64,000 nt of DNA from Stappia sp. (GTDB lineage Bacteria > Pseudomonadota > Alphaproteobacteria > Rhizobiales > Stappiaceae), in contig NZ_CP157793.1 in NCBI RefSeq assembly GCF_040110915.1, positions 3,298,939 to 3,362,938 on the forward strand. The letters are read 5' to 3'. Within the stretch, counting starts at the first letter, position 1. Every line of letters begins with the position of its first letter. Both the position numbers and the translations under genes were made by a program. Positions 8,338-17,923 of this stretch are shown here, piece by piece. A model generated the notes under the pieces. The model had not been told where the DNA came from. It did not search any database and saw only the letters and a program-made list of their open reading frames with translations.

Positions 8338-9285
8338 TCAACTCATTGCGTTGAGTTCGTCTCTCATGCGTGCATTTAGGATGACGACGATCTTTCTCAT
8401 GACGGCCGTGAGAGCGACGAGCTTCTTCTTTCCGTTTTCGACAAGTCGTTGATAGAAGGGCTTTAACGGGCCCTTGCTGCGTGCCGCGCCAAGGGCGGCC
8501 ATGAACAGGAGGGAGCGGATCTGCGGGCGTCCGCCGCGGGTCTTTCTGTAGCCCCGGAGTGTCCCGCTGTCTCTGGGGTGCGGAGCAAGGCCAGCGAGAG
8601 AGGCGGCCTGCTTGCCGGTCATCGTCCCCAGTTCGGGCATGGTGGCGGCGAGTGCGATGGCGGTTCGCGGCCCCACGCCCGGAAGGCTGCGGTAAAGAGC
8701 GATGCGCCGGGCAAGCAGTCTGCAGCGGACGCACAGCGCGTCGATGGCTGTATCGAGCGCCGCCAGTTGCCGGTCCAGCGTCCGCAGGAGCGCCTTGCAG
8801 GAAGAGGCAATCAACGCGCAGCCCGGAGACTTGGCCCGATTGAGCTCGGCGACCCGGATCGCCATGAGATCCTGCCTACGGGCCACGAGCGCGGCCAGCC
8901 TGGCCTGTGTGTCTCCGCTTGGCTGATGCAGCGACAGGCGCTGCCAGCGCTCCTGCCCGTAGGCGGCGAGCAGACCGGCGTCGATCGCGTCGGTCTTGGC
9001 CAGGCGTCCGAAGGAGCGTGCGAAAGCCTTGACCTTCAAGGTGTCGGCCCGGTGGCAGGGGACCCCTGCGGCCCTGAGTTCAACCAGCAGCAGGCGTTCA
9101 TATCCGCCGGTCGGCTCGCAGACGACCAGCGTGCCGGAAGGCAGGCCGGCGACGAGCTTGCGGATCGCGCGGGTCGTGTTGGCGACGCTGCGCGCCGCAT
9201 TGCCGCGACAGGCGGAGACGGCCAGCGTCTGCTTCGAGACATCGATGCCGACGACATGGGGTGGGGCATGTTCCAGAAAAGCCAT
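8338..9285 (-). CDS. IS110-family DEDD transposase (bridge-RNA-type recombinase)
   Basis: A 315-residue protein. The N-terminal RuvC-like domain has GIDVSK (Asp15), CEPTGG (Glu57) and KTDAIDA (Asp99, Asp102), the complete DEDD set. The C-terminal Transposase_20 domain has the helix-hairpin-helix PGVGPRTA and LAPHPRDSG, where Ser240 corresponds to the catalytic serine. Known IS110 enzymes cut and join DNA guided by a structured RNA encoded in the element. The ATG at 9285 gives the family N-terminus; a longer upstream frame would read through the non-coding end. The frame has no breaks, so the element may be active. Confidence 0.92.
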   Translation of the reverse strand: MAFLEHAPPHVVGIDVSKQTLAVSACRGNAARSVANTTRAIRKLVAGLPSGTLVVCEPTGGYERLLLVELRAAGVPCHRADTLKVKAFARSFGRLAKTDAIDAGLLAAYGQERWQRLSLHQPSGDTQARLAALVARRQDLMAIRVAELNRAKSPGCALIASSCKALLRTLDRQLAALDTAIDALCVRCRLLARRIALYRSLPGVGPRTAIALAATMPELGTMTGKQAASLAGLAPHPRDSGTLRGYRKTRGGRPQIRSLLFMAALGAARSKGPLKPFYQRLVENGKKKLVALTAVMRKIVVILNARMRDELNAMS

Positions 9286-9530
9286 GGCGGTGGTATCCTG
9301 ATCAGGCTTCGGATTGTTCGCGGGCGTGGTGACAGCCAGAGGCCCCATCAACTCTCCAAGCGGGAAAAGGAAGCGGCAGGGACCCTGATGACGACGGGTG
9401 GAAACCCAATCCCGGAACGGTCGCCTGCCACCGGTCTCCCGGCAATCTATGGGCCGGGAGACCGCCCCCACTCTAACACTCCTTCAAACGAACAATCCCG
9501 GCTGCAGCGCAGCGGCAAGCCGGGATCGGA
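9286..9530 (-). ncRNA. Candidate bridge (guide) RNA of the IS110 element
   Basis: The non-coding DNA upstream of the transposase holds two strong hairpins: a perfect 12-bp stem (9432-9443 with 9453-9464, 9-nt loop) and a perfect 9-bp stem (9495-9503 with 9518-9526, 14-nt loop). IS110 elements encode their guide RNA at this place, between the element end and the transposase start. Transcription, ends and the identity of the target and donor loops are inferred. 9512-9522 (GCGGCAAGCCG) resembles the target palindrome strand GCGGCTGAGCCG. Confidence 0.4.
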
Positions 9531-9644
9531 GAGCCACCGGGCGCGCGTTCCAAGCGCCGCGAGATCGAAAGGCCGTGCCTCCCCGGTCCCGGATCGTCGC
9601 TCACGCGACGTCCGGGAGGACGCGGCGTGGCAGCCGGCCATGTC

Positions 9645-9658
9645 CGGCTCAGCCGCGC
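9645..9658 (+). repeat. 14-bp direct repeat, right copy, flanking the IS110 element
   Basis: Second copy of CGGCTCAGCCGCGC (first at 8284-8297). It overlaps the stop codon and last two codons of the SDR gene, so the SDR reading frame was restored or left intact by the insertion. Confidence 0.6.
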
Positions 9659-10407
9659 CCGATATAGGGCATTTTCGTCGCCATCACGGTCATGAACTGC
9701 ACGTTGGCGTCGAGCGGCAGCGCGGCCATGTGCAGCACGGAACTCGCCACATGGGCAGCATCCATCACCGCCTCGGGGCGCACGGAGCCGTCCGGCTGCG
9801 GCACGCCGTCGGGCATCTTCGCCGTCATGTCGGAGGCCGCGTTGCCGATGTCGATCTGTCCGCAGGCGATGTCGAAGGGGCGGCCGTCCAGCGAGATGGA
9901 GCGCGTCAGCCCGGTGATGGCGTGCTTGGACGCGGTATAGGCGGCCGAGCCGGGGCGCGGCACATGGGCGGAAATCGAGCCGTTGTTGATGATGCGTCCG
10001 CCCTGCGGGTCCTGCGCCCGCATCTGGTTGAAGGCCGCGCGCGCGACCAGAAAGGCGCCGTCGACATTCACCGACATCACCTTGCGCCAGTCCTCGAAGG
10101 TGAGATCGCCGACCGGCTTGCCCAGCACTGTGGTGCCCGCATTGTTGAAGACGACGTCGAGCCGGCCGAAGCGGTCCGCGATGGCGCCGAAGAGATCGTC
10201 CACGGCGACCGGGTCGCTCACGTCGCAGGGCACGCAGAGCGCGAGATCGGCGTCCGCGCCGGAAAGCGCAACCGTCTCCTCCAGCCTGTCCGCCCGCCGC
10301 CCGGCCAGCACCGTCCTGTATCCGGCTTTGAGAAAGGCAATCGCGCAGGCCCGCCCGACCCCGGCGCTCGCCCCCGTCACCAATGCCACGTCGCCCGCTC
10401 CGGCCAT
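9649..10407 (-). CDS. SDR-family NAD(P)-dependent oxidoreductase
   Basis: A 252-residue classical short-chain dehydrogenase/reductase. The cofactor motif TGASAGVG is at 11-18, with RR at 37-38 after the second strand suggesting NADP(H) preference. NNAG is at 88-91, and the catalytic Ser144, Tyr157 and Lys161 lie in NNGS and YTASK. The ATG at 10407 has a good GGGAGG ribosome site. The gene is alone, convergent with urtE across the IS element, so no substrate can be deduced. The C-terminus ([11 protein letters not shown]) is encoded by DNA overlapping the insertion repeat. Cytosolic. Confidence 0.9.
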   Translation of the reverse strand: MAGAGDVALVTGASAGVGRACAIAFLKAGYRTVLAGRRADRLEETVALSGADADLALCVPCDVSDPVAVDDLFGAIADRFGRLDVVFNNAGTTVLGKPVGDLTFEDWRKVMSVNVDGAFLVARAAFNQMRAQDPQGGRIINNGSISAHVPRPGSAAYTASKHAITGLTRSISLDGRPFDIACGQIDIGNAASDMTAKMPDGVPQPDGSVRPEAVMDAAHVASSVLHMAALPLDANVQFMTVMATKMPYIGRG

Positions 10408-10540
10408 GTTCGCCCTCCCCTGCCTTGCGCTGTGCCTTGCGCTCTGTCTGGCGCTGTTTCTGGCGCGCAGGATGGCCGAGGCGGCGCGGTCAAGGCAAGC
10501 GGATTGCCAGCCCGAAGGTTGCCCGAACGGTTCCGGAGAA

Positions 10541-10939
10541 TCAGACGAACTGGCGCGTGATCATGTAGCCGGCCCAGGCCGACACGCCGGTGACCGTCGT
10601 GCCCCAGGTCACGTCGACCAGCGTTACCACCACGGGCCAGTCGCGCAAGGTGGCGAGATTGGTGAAATCGTAGGTGGCATAGGCGAAGAAACCGAACAGC
10701 AGGCCGTAGATCAACGCGTCCTGCCACTGGCCGGACTTGAGCGCCGGCGACACCGCAAAAATCACGATGCCGACCACATAGACGGCATAAAAGGCACCCG
10801 CGACGGGAAAATTGACCTCGTCGGCCATCAGCGCGCCCAGCCGGTCGCGGTAGAACGACCCGGCGACCCGGGTGAGCCAGACATAGTCGATCCCGAAAAA
10901 CACGACTGCCGTCGCCAGATAAGCAATGACATAAGACAT
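10541..10939 (-). CDS. DUF2177 family membrane protein
   Basis: A 132-residue protein with four hydrophobic helices covering nearly its whole length ([57 protein letters not shown]; a final amphipathic segment). The conserved pieces [17 protein letters not shown] and [14 protein letters not shown] mark DUF2177, whose function is not known. Inner-membrane location is predicted. It is divergent from bfr with 235 bp between them, so the two genes may share the control region that contains the Irr-like box. Confidence 0.85.
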   Translation of the reverse strand: MSYVIAYLATAVVFFGIDYVWLTRVAGSFYRDRLGALMADEVNFPVAGAFYAVYVVGIVIFAVSPALKSGQWQDALIYGLLFGFFAYATYDFTNLATLRDWPVVVTLVDVTWGTTVTGVSAWAGYMITRQFV

Positions 10940-11094
10940 TCACGGTCCCCTGCAATTCCAACACTGGGTAAACGCAAGCGGACGGCCTCCGGTTCACAAG
11001 GCGCCGGCTTTTGCCGCAATGGCTTGCGACACCATGTCTCGCGGCGGGGCACAAGATCCGAAGGGGAAATCTCGGCGTAAAGCCTTCACAGAAG

Positions 11095-11111
11095 TTTGGA
11101 ATAATTCTAAG
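11095..11111 (+). promoter_or_regulatory. Irr-box (ICE)-like iron-control element upstream of bfr
   Basis: TTTGGAA-TAA-TTCTAAG is an inverted repeat with two mismatches between its arms, close to the Hyphomicrobiales Irr motif (TTTAGAA-N3-TTCTAAA). It lies 64 bp before the bfr start, a position consistent with promoter control. In this order Irr is known to regulate iron-storage genes when iron is scarce; binding here is inference. Confidence 0.5.
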
Positions 11112-11174
11112 CTGTACCCATTGCGCGCCCGGACAGAACCCATCGCCGGACGCTGGAACCTCAGGAGATTTCGC

Positions 11175-11660
11175 ATGAAGGGCAGTGAAAAGGTCATCGA
11201 GCGACTGAACGAGGCGCTCTATCTGGAGCTCGGGGCGGTCAATCAGTACTGGCTGCACTACCGCATGCTCGACGATTGGGGGCTGACCAAGCTCGCCAAG
11301 AAGGAGCGCGAGGAGTCGATCGAGGAAATGCAGCACGCCGACAAGCTCGTCGAGCGCATCCTCTTCCTCGAAGGACACCCGAATCTGCAGAAGGTCGCGC
11401 CGCTGCGCATCGGGCAGAACGTCAAGGAAGTGCTCGAGGCCGATCTCGCCGGCGAGCATGACGCGCGCGCCTCCTACGCCAAGTCGCGCGACATCTGCCA
11501 TGACGAGGGCGACTATGTCTCGATGAAGATCTTCGAGGATCTGCTGGCCGACGAGGAAGGCCACATCGACTTCCTCGAGACCCAGCTCGAGCTTCTCGAC
11601 AAGATCGGCGCCGAGCGCTACGCGCTGCTCAACTCCGGCTCGGCCGACGAAGCCGAATAA
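11175..11660 (+). CDS. bfr: Bacterioferritin
   Basis: A 161-residue protein, the normal bacterioferritin length, forming a 24-subunit cytosolic shell that oxidises and stores iron. All dinuclear ferroxidase ligands are present: Glu18, Glu51, His54, Glu94, Glu127 and His130. Met52, the haem axial ligand at the subunit interface, is also present, so it is a haem-containing Bfr rather than a ferritin. The ATG at 11175 follows a CAGGAGA ribosome site. The upstream region carries an Irr-like box. A strong terminator follows at 11773. No bacterioferritin-associated ferredoxin gene is adjacent. Confidence 0.96.
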   Translation: MKGSEKVIERLNEALYLELGAVNQYWLHYRMLDDWGLTKLAKKEREESIEEMQHADKLVERILFLEGHPNLQKVAPLRIGQNVKEVLEADLAGEHDARASYAKSRDICHDEGDYVSMKIFEDLLADEEGHIDFLETQLELLDKIGAERYALLNSGSADEAE

Positions 11661-11772
11661 GACTCTGCGGCGCCCCCGTCAGGAGGCGAGGCGCCTGGAC
11701 CAACGCCCGGGGCCGGACGGTCTCGGGCGCAGGCGCTTTCGGCTGCATGTCGGATACCGACCGAATGACAAG

Positions 11773-11799
11773 GCCCGCCGGGTTCCGGCGGGCTTTTTT
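11773..11799 (+). terminator. Rho-independent terminator downstream of bfr
   Basis: GCCCGCCGG (11773-11781) pairs perfectly with CCGGCGGGC (11785-11793) across a 3-nt loop, followed by six T. It lies 113 bp after the bfr stop and 100 bp before the next start. Confidence 0.85.
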
Positions 11800-11898
11800 G
11801 CGTGCAGTCTCCAATATTACAATCATGGGATCTGTTTCCGGTCTATCCTGCGCGTCCGAGGTGCACCTGCACCGGCTTGAATGCGAAAGGCGTGCTAG

Positions 11899-13056
11899 AT
11901 GATCCAGTCCGGTTTCGATTTCGACGAAGCGAAAGCCATGCTCGCGCTGTCGCAGGCGATCTACGGCGTGCCGGCGATCCCCGTGCCGACCCCCGATCCG
12001 GCCGCGCTCGGCTGGTCGAAGGTGGACATCCTCTCGCCGTCCCGGGCGACGCTGCTCGACAATCTCTGGCAGGTGTGGCGCGACGAGGCCAATCCGAACC
12101 GCCACGCCATCGTCGTGCGCGGCACGGTGGACACCACGCCCAGCATTCTGGCCGACCTGCTGTTTCCGCTGGTCGACGCGCGGCTCGATCTGAAGATCCC
12201 CGCCGGCGGCAAGGAGATCGACATCCCGTTTCACCTCGCCCGCGACGAGGCGGGCAGCGCGGTGGTCGCCGGCACGCATCTGGGCTTCACGCTGGGCCTG
12301 CTCCTGATGCTGCTGACCACCGACCGGCCGCTTCTCCTGACGCTGCTGGCGCTTTCGGCCAACCCGGACGCGGAGATCTTCATCACCGGGCACAGCCAGG
12401 GCGCATCGCTGGCGACCCTTCTGACCTCCTTCGTGCGCCATGCCTCCGGCCCCTTCGCGAGCATTTCCAAGGCCGCCGCCAAGACCTACGTCTTTGCCCC
12501 TGCGAAGCCCGGCAACGACCATTACGGCAACGACTACGCCGCCATCGCCGGGGTGCGCGGGTTGGCCTGGACGGTGTTGAGCACGCAGGGATGGGTGCCG
12601 CAGGTGCCCTTCACGCTGCAGATCCCGAGCGATCTGAACACGCCCAATCCGCTGCGCGCCTATGAGGGGACGCCGCCCGCGACCCTCGATCCGCGCCTCG
12701 CGACCCTGCAGGCGGCGCTCGAGCCGATGAGCGTGGCCCTGCGCAAGCAGTCCGAGCTGCAGGCCCGCGCGCTCACCGACACGCTCAAGGCGCAACTCGC
12801 CGCCGAAACGCGGCCCGTCGGGGCCGTTCCGGTGCCTACGGGCGAGACCGCCGCCGTTGACGGAGCGGCGCTTTCACACCTTGTCGATTCCGCCCTGTCG
12901 CACCTGCAACTGTCGCTGAACTACACCGACGCCGGCGCGCGCGTCCCGCTCTTCGCCACGCCCGGCGGCAATCCGGACGACCCGTCGGACTTTTTCTGGC
13001 AGCACCACCTCGGCAACTACTGGACCTACATGCAGGCGCAATACGGGGCGACGTGA
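11899..13056 (+). CDS. Lipase class 3 family protein (alpha/beta-hydrolase)
   Basis: A 385-residue protein. The nucleophile elbow FITGHSQGAS places the catalytic Ser at residue 166, preceded by the strand HAIVVRGTVD that normally supplies oxyanion-hole residues. The pattern matches the fungal-type lipase class 3 domain. There is no signal peptide; one hydrophobic stretch (LGLLLMLLTTDRPLLLTLLAL, 132-152) could be a lid or membrane contact. The C-terminal third contains a helical segment rich in Leu, Ala and Gln. The substrate is unknown. The gene follows the bfr terminator, so it has its own promoter, and is convergent with tex. Confidence 0.72.
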   Translation: MIQSGFDFDEAKAMLALSQAIYGVPAIPVPTPDPAALGWSKVDILSPSRATLLDNLWQVWRDEANPNRHAIVVRGTVDTTPSILADLLFPLVDARLDLKIPAGGKEIDIPFHLARDEAGSAVVAGTHLGFTLGLLLMLLTTDRPLLLTLLALSANPDAEIFITGHSQGASLATLLTSFVRHASGPFASISKAAAKTYVFAPAKPGNDHYGNDYAAIAGVRGLAWTVLSTQGWVPQVPFTLQIPSDLNTPNPLRAYEGTPPATLDPRLATLQAALEPMSVALRKQSELQARALTDTLKAQLAAETRPVGAVPVPTGETAAVDGAALSHLVDSALSHLQLSLNYTDAGARVPLFATPGGNPDDPSDFFWQHHLGNYWTYMQAQYGAT

Positions 13057-13081
13057 ACCGGCGCGCCGGCCGCGTGCCCCG

Positions 13082-15514
13082 TCACCGCTTCTTCTTGTTG
13101 AAGGCCTCGGCGAGGGCGGCGGCCATGGCGCCATTGCCGCCCGCGTCGCGCTGGCCCGATCCCTGCCCCCGCCCCTTGGCCGGGCCTTTTCCGGGCGCGC
13201 CCTTCGCCCCCGCCCCGCGCTTCGGACCCGGTCCGCGATCCGCGCCGGGGCGGCCGCCGGCCGCATCGCCCGTTCCCGCGTCCTTGCGCATCGAAAGACC
13301 GATACGCTTGCGGGCCATGTCGACCTCCATCACCCGCACGCGCACGATGTCGCCGGCCTTCACCACCTCGGACGGGTCGCGCACGAAACGGTCGGCGATC
13401 TGCGAGACATGCACCAGCCCGTCCTGATGCACGCCGATGTCGACGAAGGCGCCGAAGTTGGTGACATTGGTGACGGTCCCTTCCAGCGACATGCCGGGCT
13501 TGAGGTCCGCCATGGTCTCCACGCCGTCCGTCAGCTTCGCCGTCTTGAACTCGGGTCGCGGATCGCGGCCGGGCTTTTCCAGCTCGGCCAGGATGTCGCG
13601 CACCGTCGGCAGGCCGAAGGTGTCGTCCACGAAGCGCTCGGGGTCGAGCGCCTTCAGTTGCGCGGCATTGCCCATCACCTCCGAGAGCGGCCGTCCGCAG
13701 GCGGCGACGATGCGCTCGGCCACCGGATAGGCCTCCGGGTGCACGGCCGAGGCGTCGAGCGGGTTCGTGCCGTTGGCGATCCGCAGGAAGCCGGCGCATT
13801 GCTCGAATGCCTTGGGCCCCAGACGCGGCACGGCGAGCAGGTCCCGGCGGCTGGCGAAGGCGCCATTGGCGTCGCGATGGGCGACGATGGCCTCCGCGAG
13901 CCCCGCCGACAGGCCGGAGACACGCGTGAGAAGAGGCGCCGAGGCGGTGTTGAGATCGACGCCGACGGCGTTCACCGCGTCTTCCACCACCGCATCCAGC
14001 GCGCGGGCGAGCTTGGTCTGGTTGACGTCGTGCTGATACTGGCCGACGCCGATGGACTTGGGCTCGATCTTGACCAGTTCGGCGAGCGGGTCCTGCAGAC
14101 GGCGGGCGATGGAGGCCGCGCCGCGCAGCGACACGTCGACGTCGGGCAGTTCGCGCGCCGCCAGCGCGCTCGCCGAATAGATCGAGGCGCCCGCCTCGTT
14201 GACGATCACCTTGACCGGGCGCCGGCCGACCGGCACGTCGCCGAGCGCATCGGCGACCAGGCGATCCGTCTCGCGGCTCGCCGTGCCGTTGCCGATCGCG
14301 ATCAGCGCGATGTCATGCTTTGCGATCAGCGCCAGCAGCGCGGCGCGCGCGCCCGAGACGTCATTGCGCGGCTGGAAGGGGTAGATGGTGGCCGTGTCCA
14401 CCAGCTTGCCGGTCGCGTCGACCACCGCCACCTTGACCCCGGTGCGGATGCCCGGATCGAGGCCGAGCACGGAGGTCGCCCCGGCCGGCGCGGCGAGCAG
14501 AAGATCCTTGAGGTTGCGCGCGAAGACCTGGATGGCGTCGTCCTCGGCGCGTTCGCGCAGCCGCGTCATCAGATCGAGTTCCAGATGCAGCGCCAGCTTC
14601 ACCTTCCATGCCCAGCGCGCGGTCTCGCAAAGCCAGCGGTCGCCCGGCCGGCCCTCGTCGGAGATCCCGGCCGCCGCCCGCACCATGCGCTCCACCGGCG
14701 GCACGGGCGCGGGGTCCTCCGCGTCGACCGCGAGATCGAGCGCCAGCACGCCCTCGTTGCGTCCGCGCAGCAGGGCGAGCGCCCGGTGGCTCGGGATGTC
14801 GGCCCATTTTTCCGAATAGTCGAAATAGTCGGAGAACTTGGCGCCGGCCTCCTCCTGTCCCTCGACCACGCGCGAGCGCACCACGGCCCCGCGCATCAGA
14901 TGGTCGCGCAGCCGGCCGACGAGCGTGGCATTCTCGGCGAAACGCTCCATCAGGATCTGGCGCGCGCCGTCGAGCGCGGCCTTTTCGTCCGCAACGCCCT
15001 TGTCCGCGTCGAGGAAGCCGGCGGCCTCCGTCTGCGGATCGCGGGAGGGATCGGCGAGCAGCCGGTCGGCGAGCGGTTCCAGCCCCGCCTCGCGCGCGAT
15101 CTGCGCCTTGGTGCGCCGCTTCTTCTTGAAGGGAAGATAGAGATCCTCAAGCTGCGCCTTGGTGTCGGCGGCGGCGATCTTCTTTGCCAGATCGTCGTCG
15201 AGCTTGCCCTGTTCGTCGATGGAGGCGACGATCGACGCGCGCCGGTCCTCGAGCTCGCGCAGATAGCCGAGCCGTTCCTCCAGCGTGCGCAGCTGCGTGT
15301 CGTCGAGCCCGCCGGTCGCCTCCTTGCGGTAGCGCGCGACGAAGGGCACCGTCGCCCCGCCGTCCAGCAGCTCCACCGTTGCCGACACCTGTTCGGGCCG
15401 GCACGCCAGATCCTCCGCGATGCGCCGGCAGATCCTGGCGGCCACCGCCGGCGGCAGGCCGGCGGTCTTCGCATTCGGGGCGCCGGAAGTCGGGGCGGAC
15501 GCGGTCTCGGTCAT
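13082..15514 (-). CDS. tex: RNA-binding transcriptional accessory protein Tex
   Basis: An 810-residue cytosolic protein with the Tex order of domains: N-terminal helical core ([21 protein letters not shown]), YqgF/RuvC-like domain ([32 protein letters not shown]), helix-hairpin-helix repeats ([33 protein letters not shown]) and a C-terminal S1 RNA-binding domain ([21 protein letters not shown]). The last 60 residues are Gly/Lys/Arg-rich. Tex affects transcription elongation and RNA metabolism in other bacteria. The ATG at 15514 has an AAGGA site 10 nt upstream; a TTG six codons earlier is less likely. It is convergent with the lipase gene by 25 bp. Confidence 0.95.
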   Translation of the reverse strand: MTETASAPTSGAPNAKTAGLPPAVAARICRRIAEDLACRPEQVSATVELLDGGATVPFVARYRKEATGGLDDTQLRTLEERLGYLRELEDRRASIVASIDEQGKLDDDLAKKIAAADTKAQLEDLYLPFKKKRRTKAQIAREAGLEPLADRLLADPSRDPQTEAAGFLDADKGVADEKAALDGARQILMERFAENATLVGRLRDHLMRGAVVRSRVVEGQEEAGAKFSDYFDYSEKWADIPSHRALALLRGRNEGVLALDLAVDAEDPAPVPPVERMVRAAAGISDEGRPGDRWLCETARWAWKVKLALHLELDLMTRLRERAEDDAIQVFARNLKDLLLAAPAGATSVLGLDPGIRTGVKVAVVDATGKLVDTATIYPFQPRNDVSGARAALLALIAKHDIALIAIGNGTASRETDRLVADALGDVPVGRRPVKVIVNEAGASIYSASALAARELPDVDVSLRGAASIARRLQDPLAELVKIEPKSIGVGQYQHDVNQTKLARALDAVVEDAVNAVGVDLNTASAPLLTRVSGLSAGLAEAIVAHRDANGAFASRRDLLAVPRLGPKAFEQCAGFLRIANGTNPLDASAVHPEAYPVAERIVAACGRPLSEVMGNAAQLKALDPERFVDDTFGLPTVRDILAELEKPGRDPRPEFKTAKLTDGVETMADLKPGMSLEGTVTNVTNFGAFVDIGVHQDGLVHVSQIADRFVRDPSEVVKAGDIVRVRVMEVDMARKRIGLSMRKDAGTGDAAGGRPGADRGPGPKRGAGAKGAPGKGPAKGRGQGSGQRDAGGNGAMAAALAEAFNKKKR

Positions 15515-15675
15515 GGAACGGATCCTTCGCAAAAAACAGGAAGCCCCGGCGCGCCGCGAGCAGCGCCGCGCGGGGAGCGCACTCTACGCGGCCGCCCGGC
15601 GCCGCACCAGTCTTGCCCGATCTCGCGAGGCCGCTTGCCCACAGGGCGCGGGCGGCGGTCAGCGCACCGCCGGAC

Positions 15676-16791
15676 TTACCGCACCACCGTGATGCGTTCG
15701 GCCGCCCGCGTCACCGCCGTGTAGAGCCAGCGGTCGCGATACTCGCGGAAGGCCCAGCTCTCGTCGAAGAGCACCAGATCGTCCCATTGCGAGCCCTGCG
15801 CCTTGTGGACGGTGAGCGCATAGCCGTAGTCGAACTCGTCGGAGCGCCGGCGCATGGCATAGGGGATCTGCTCGCCCCCTTCCTCGAAGAGCCCGGGCAG
15901 CACCTTGACCGACACCACCTTGGAGCGCGTCTCGCCCTCCTCCGGCTTCACGTCGAAGCGCAGCGTGTTGCCCTTCGACGGGCGCAGGCGCTTGACCGTC
16001 CAAAGCCCGCCATTGAGCAGCCCCTTGGTCTTGTCGTTCCTGAGACACACCAGCTTGTCGCCGACCGCCGGCATCGGCGTGGTGAAGCCCTTCAGCTCGC
16101 GAATGCGGCCGTTGTAGAGCCGGCGCGTGCGGTTGGTGCCGACCAGCACCTGATCGGCGGCCAGGATCGCGCCGGCGTCGATCTCGCGCCGCGAGATGAT
16201 CCGGCTGTCGCCATAGTCGCCGCGCGCCAGATCCTCGCCCTCGCGGATCAGCATCGACATGTGGACGATCGGATTGTCACGCGCCTGGCGGTGCACCTCG
16301 GTGAGCATCACGTCGGGCTCGGCCTCGGTGAAGAAGCCCCCGCCCTTCACCGGCGGCAGCTGCGCCGGATCGCCCAGCACCAGCACCGGCGTGCCGAAGG
16401 ACAGGAGATCGCGGCCCAGATCCTCGTCGACCATCGAGCATTCGTCGATGACGATGAGGCTCGCCTTGGCGGCGACCGAATCGCGGTTGATGGAGAAGCT
16501 GAGCGCGCCCTCCTCCTCGTCCTCATCCTCGTCCTTGCGCCCGCGCGGACGGTAGATCATCGCGTGGATCGTGGTCGCCCCGTCGCAGCCCTTCTGGCGC
16601 AGCACATGCGCCGCCTTGCCGGTGAAGGCCCCGAAGGCGACGTCGCCGTCGATCCCGTCCGCCAGATGGCGGGCGAGCGTCGTCTTGCCGGTGCCGGCGA
16701 AGCCGAAGAGCCGGAACACCTGCTTGTCGCGGGATTTCAGCCAGCGCGCGACCTCGGCGAGCGCAGCCTCCTGTTGGGGGGACCAATCCAT
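15676..16791 (-). CDS. SF1B ATP-dependent DNA helicase (RecD/PIF1-like, UvrD_C_2)
   Basis: A 371-residue protein. Walker A GFAGTGKTT is at 30-38, motif Ia FTGKAAHVLRQKG, motif II IVIDECSMVDE, motif III LVLGDPAQLPPV, and the C-terminal motifs YALTVHKAQGSQWDDLVLFDE and WLYTAVTRA. These define a compact helicase of the RecD2/Dda kind without an N-terminal extension. An acidic loop (DEDEDEEE, about residue 90) interrupts the first domain. It would unwind DNA 5'-3' in the cytosol, perhaps in repair. It starts 161 bp after the tex promoter side on the same strand and is probably transcribed separately from the epimerase. Confidence 0.88.
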   Translation of the reverse strand: MDWSPQQEAALAEVARWLKSRDKQVFRLFGFAGTGKTTLARHLADGIDGDVAFGAFTGKAAHVLRQKGCDGATTIHAMIYRPRGRKDEDEDEEEGALSFSINRDSVAAKASLIVIDECSMVDEDLGRDLLSFGTPVLVLGDPAQLPPVKGGGFFTEAEPDVMLTEVHRQARDNPIVHMSMLIREGEDLARGDYGDSRIISRREIDAGAILAADQVLVGTNRTRRLYNGRIRELKGFTTPMPAVGDKLVCLRNDKTKGLLNGGLWTVKRLRPSKGNTLRFDVKPEEGETRSKVVSVKVLPGLFEEGGEQIPYAMRRRSDEFDYGYALTVHKAQGSQWDDLVLFDESWAFREYRDRWLYTAVTRAAERITVVR

Positions 16792-16878
16792 GACGCGATT
16801 CCCTTGAGTTGCCGCCCCTACCTATCCGGTTTGCGGCCGCCGCGCACCCTCCCCGCCCAACGGACCGAGCGGTCCGGC

Positions 16879-17910
16879 TCACGGCCCGGGATAGCGCTTC
16901 ACGCCGGTGCCGGCGACGGAAAAGCCGGCCATATAGGGATCGCGGGTGTCGAGCGTAATGGTGGAGGTGCCGGTGCGGATCGCCCAGCCCTCGATGGTCG
17001 GCACGACGGCGGGCCGCCCGCCGACGGTGGTTTCGCGCGCGATGCCGCCGGTGAAGGTCGAGCCGATCACGCTTTCATGCACGAAGGCATCGCCGACGCC
17101 CAGCTGACCGCGCGCGTGCAGCTGGGCGATCCGCGCCGAAGTGCCCGTGCCGCAGGGGCTGCGGTCGATGGCCTTGTCGCCGTAGAACACCGCGTTGCGG
17201 GCATGGGCGCCCGGCACCGTCGCCGGCCCCGTCCACTGGATGTGGGTGATGCCGCGAATGCGCGGATCGTCCGGGTGCACCATCTCGAAGACCTCGTTCA
17301 TGCGCGCGCGCAAGACCGGACTGATCGCCACCAGCCGGTCGACGTCGATGGCGCCGACGCCCGGAAAATGCGCCTGCGGCTCGATGATGGCGTAGAAGTT
17401 TCCGCCATAGGCGACATCGAAGGTAAGCCGGCCAAGCTCCGGGCAGTCGATCTCCAGATCCGTCGCCGCCAGAAAGGACGCCACATTGGTCAGCCGCACC
17501 GACACGACGTGTTCGCCCTCGCGCACGTACTCCGCCAGCACGAGACCGGCCGGCGTGTCGAGCCGCGCGACACCCGGCTCGGCGGGCGTGAGCAGGCCTT
17601 CCTCCAGCGCCATGGTCACCGTGCCGATGGTGCCGTGGCCGCACATCGGCAGGCAGCCGGAGGTTTCGATGTAGAGCACGCCGACATCGCAATCGTCGCG
17701 CGTCGGGGGATAGAGGATCGCGCCCGACATCATGTCGTGGCCGCGCGGCTCGAACATCAGGCCCGTGCGGATCCAGTCGAAGCGCTCGAGGAAATCGGCA
17801 CGCCGCGCCAGCATCGTGTCGCCGGCAAGCTGCGGCCCGCCGCCGGCCACCAGCCGCACCGGATTGCCGCAGGTATGCCCGTCGAGACAGAAGAACGTGT
17901 GGCGCGCCAT
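16879..17910 (-). CDS. 4-hydroxyproline 2-epimerase (proline racemase family)
   Basis: A 343-residue enzyme. Both catalytic cysteines are present: Cys90 in MCGHGTIG and Cys253 in SPCGTGTSA. That pair separates true racemases/epimerases from hydroxyproline dehydratases, which have Thr or Ser at one site. GHTCGNPVRLV near the N-terminus is typical of 4-hydroxyproline epimerases. It converts trans-4-hydroxy-L-proline to cis-4-hydroxy-D-proline, the substrate for a D-amino-acid oxidase. That partner is the gene 13 bp upstream, which supports the call. The ATG at 17910 has a GGAGGA ribosome site. The later pathway genes (hypD, hypH) are not in the window. Confidence 0.9.
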   Translation of the reverse strand: MARHTFFCLDGHTCGNPVRLVAGGGPQLAGDTMLARRADFLERFDWIRTGLMFEPRGHDMMSGAILYPPTRDDCDVGVLYIETSGCLPMCGHGTIGTVTMALEEGLLTPAEPGVARLDTPAGLVLAEYVREGEHVVSVRLTNVASFLAATDLEIDCPELGRLTFDVAYGGNFYAIIEPQAHFPGVGAIDVDRLVAISPVLRARMNEVFEMVHPDDPRIRGITHIQWTGPATVPGAHARNAVFYGDKAIDRSPCGTGTSARIAQLHARGQLGVGDAFVHESVIGSTFTGGIARETTVGGRPAVVPTIEGWAIRTGTSTITLDTRDPYMAGFSVAGTGVKRYPGP

Positions 17911-17923
17911 GGAAGATCCTCCT

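Larger units (their letters stand above)
8298..9644 (-). mobile_element. IS110-family insertion sequence, apparently complete (about 1.35 kb)
   Basis: The boundaries are set between the two copies of a 14-bp direct repeat, giving about 1347 bp, a normal size for IS110 elements. It carries one intact DEDD transposase on minus and about 360 bp of structured non-coding DNA upstream of it. No terminal inverted repeats are evident, as expected for IS110 proper. The exact ends within the repeated sequence cannot be fixed from one copy. Confidence 0.65.

Noticed and set aside
8338..9471. A longer IS110 transposase starting at 9471
   Set aside because: The additional residues show no similarity to IS110 proteins and overlap the structured non-coding end; the ATG at 9285 fits the family.
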